From Planctomycetota bacterium (GTDB lineage: Bacteria > Planctomycetota > UBA1135 > GCA-002686595), in NCBI GenBank assembly GCA_022447405.1, contig JAKVCE010000151.1:1-5857 (forward strand): DNA of 5,857 nt. The letters run 5' to 3'. The stretch's first letter is position 1. Each line of letters starts with the position of its first letter. Shown here one piece after another: positions 4,976-5,857 of the stretch. Made by a program: the position numbers and the translations under genes. Under the pieces are notes generated by a model, which did not search any database, was not told the origin of the DNA, and saw only the letters and a list, made by a program, of their open reading frames with translations.

Positions 4976-5857
4976 TGACGATGACCCAAGAAGAGCGCTA
5001 CGTGTTCCGAGAGCTCCGCGCCGAGGACCTCGGCTCGTGGCTGGAGACGCGCCGCCTGTGCTTCCCGGAGGACGCGGTGATGGACGAGGAGGGCTTCCAC
5101 CGCACGCACACCCTGAACCCCGCGGGCGGGCGCGTCCTCGTCGGGGTCCAAGGTGAGGAGGTCGTCTCCTCCTACGTCGCCCAGCCGATGCGCGCGCGCC
5201 TCGGCACAGAGGACGTCTACTTCTGTCACGTCGTCGACTCGATGGTGCACCCCGAACACCGAAAGGGCCTCAAGAACCCGGGCCTCTTCGTGCGCACCGC
5301 CCAAGCCTTCTTCGATCGCTTCGGCGACATGGACGCCGTGCACTACGGCTGGCCGGTGGAGCGTGCTCAGCGCGTCGGCCGCCGCTTCCTCGAGTACAAG
5401 GTCGTGCGCGAAGAGCTGGCGCTCGTGCGCGACTTGAGCGGGAGCTCGGGCGAGTCTGCCGAGGGAGTCATCGAGCTCACCGAGGCGGGGCCTGAGGTCT
5501 TCGCGCTCTGGGAGCGCTGCGCCGAGCGCTGGGAGGCCTCGGCTGTCAGGGACGCCGACTACCTGCGCTGGCGCTTCCTCGAGCACCCGCGCAAGCGCTA
5601 CGCGGTCCTCGCCGCGCCGGCCGCGGACGGCTCCCTCGCGGGGCTCTGCGTCGTGGGAGAAGATGAGCTGCACGTCGAGGGCGCGCGCCCCCTCGTGGAC
5701 TGGCTCGTGCCCGCGGGCGAGGGAGACGTGGCAGCGCGGCTGGAGGCGGCGGCCCCCCCGCGGGGCCGGGGCCCCCGCCGGGCCCCCCCCCGCGCCCCCC
5801 CCCCCCCCCCGCGCGCGGCCGGGCGCGGCGTGCAAGGGCCCGGCGGGCGCGGAGAGC
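4975..5857 (+). CDS. GNAT-like acetyltransferase, second of tandem pair, 3' incomplete
   Basis: The frame is open from ATG 4975, which overlaps the preceding TGA by one base, to the window end (294 codons); an equally good start is ATG 4981. No strong ribosome site is seen, so translation is probably coupled to the gene before it. It opens with a beta-1 strand YVFRELRAEDL. GNAT motif A is seen as VVDSMVHPEHRKGLKNPGLF (86-105), then YGWPVERAQRVGRRFLEYKV (124-143), colinear with residues 128-147 of the upstream protein. LRWRFLEHPRKRY lies further on, the same mid-protein motif, so this is a paralog with the same two-part plan. Reading is trustworthy to about residue 257. Beyond that the DNA is almost pure G/C and the Pro/Arg/Gly translation is probably artefactual, so the true C-terminus is missing. 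Substrate unknown. Confidence 0.78.
   Translation, partial: MTMTQEERYVFRELRAEDLGSWLETRRLCFPEDAVMDEEGFHRTHTLNPAGGRVLVGVQGEEVVSSYVAQPMRARLGTEDVYFCHVVDSMVHPEHRKGLKNPGLFVRTAQAFFDRFGDMDAVHYGWPVERAQRVGRRFLEYKVVREELALVRDLSGSSGESAEGVIELTEAGPEVFALWERCAERWEASAVRDADYLRWRFLEHPRKRYAVLAAPAADGSLAGLCVVGEDELHVEGARPLVDWLVPAGEGDVAARLEAAAPPRGRGPRRAPPRAPPPPPRAAGRGVQGPGGRGE
5745..5830. repeat. Low-complexity G/C-only tract at window end, probable sequence artefact
   Basis: These 86 bases contain no A or T. They include a run of nine C at 5783-5791 and sixteen C at 5795-5810. The tract sits inside the last gene near its expected 3' part and changes a normal protein into Pro/Arg/Gly-rich sequence. Poly-C on the plus strand equals poly-G on minus-strand reads, a known failure mode of two-colour sequencing, so an assembly-end error is more likely than biology. 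Confidence 0.7.

Noticed and set aside
4973..4978. TGA at the end of the first GNAT-like gene, next to a Cys codon, as a possible second Sec codon.
   Set aside because: The following in-frame codon is also TGA, and the ATG of the next gene overlaps it, so it is an ordinary stop.
4975..4995. The second GNAT-like gene (from ATG 4981) and selD both begin M-T-Q-E-E with nearly identical DNA.
   Set aside because: The identity stops after five codons and the proteins are otherwise unrelated, so this is probably coincidence, though it mildly supports ATG 4981 as an alternative start.

Overview
This is a 5.9 kb, very GC-rich bacterial fragment that looks like a complete short contig, since an unfinished gene runs off each end. 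Its core is part of a selenocysteine (Sec) system. It carries selD (selenophosphate synthetase), itself a selenoprotein with an in-frame UGA codon, and selC (tRNA-Sec, anticodon UCA). Two other parts of the machinery, selA and selB, are not in the window. Composition and gene style fit a GC-rich selenoprotein-making lineage such as Myxococcota/deltaproteobacteria or a high-GC planctomycete. The sequence alone does not settle which, and I hold this loosely.

Layout. Positions 1-1137 (minus strand) hold the N-terminal 379 codons of an unrecognised protein with an N-terminal membrane anchor or signal and a helical, leucine-rich body; its C-terminus lies outside the window. Positions 1138-1253 are a divergent intergenic region with a GGAGG-sequestering hairpin just ahead of selD. 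Positions 1254-2315 are selD, whose UGA (Sec18) is followed by two adjacent hairpins, one resembling the apical part of the E. coli fdhF SECIS. A naive gene call would start at GTG 1353 and lose the catalytic segment. Seven bases after selD comes a 498-residue protein (2323-3819). Its first half is a glycerophosphodiester phosphodiesterase (GDPD)-like fold in which the usual catalytic histidines and glutamates appear to be replaced, and its second half is an unrecognised domain. Positions 3867-3964 are tRNA-Sec with an encoded CCA. Then come two tandem, paralogous GNAT-type acetyltransferase-like genes, 3989-4975 (TTG start, GGAG ribosome site) and 4975 to the window end (1-base stop/start overlap).

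All plus-strand genes point the same way with small gaps (7, 47, 24 and -1 bases), so selD - GDPD-like - selC - GNAT - GNAT may be one transcription unit from which the tRNA is processed. SelD makes selenophosphate and tRNA-Sec carries the residue made from it. SelD needs that same pathway for its own synthesis, so the locus has built-in autogenous dependence. No role of the GDPD-like protein or the GNAT proteins in selenium metabolism can be shown from sequence; it is suggested by position only.

The last ~110 bases (notably 5745-5830, with no A or T and a run of 16 C) look like degraded contig-end sequence. The C-terminal translation of the last gene should not be trusted there.
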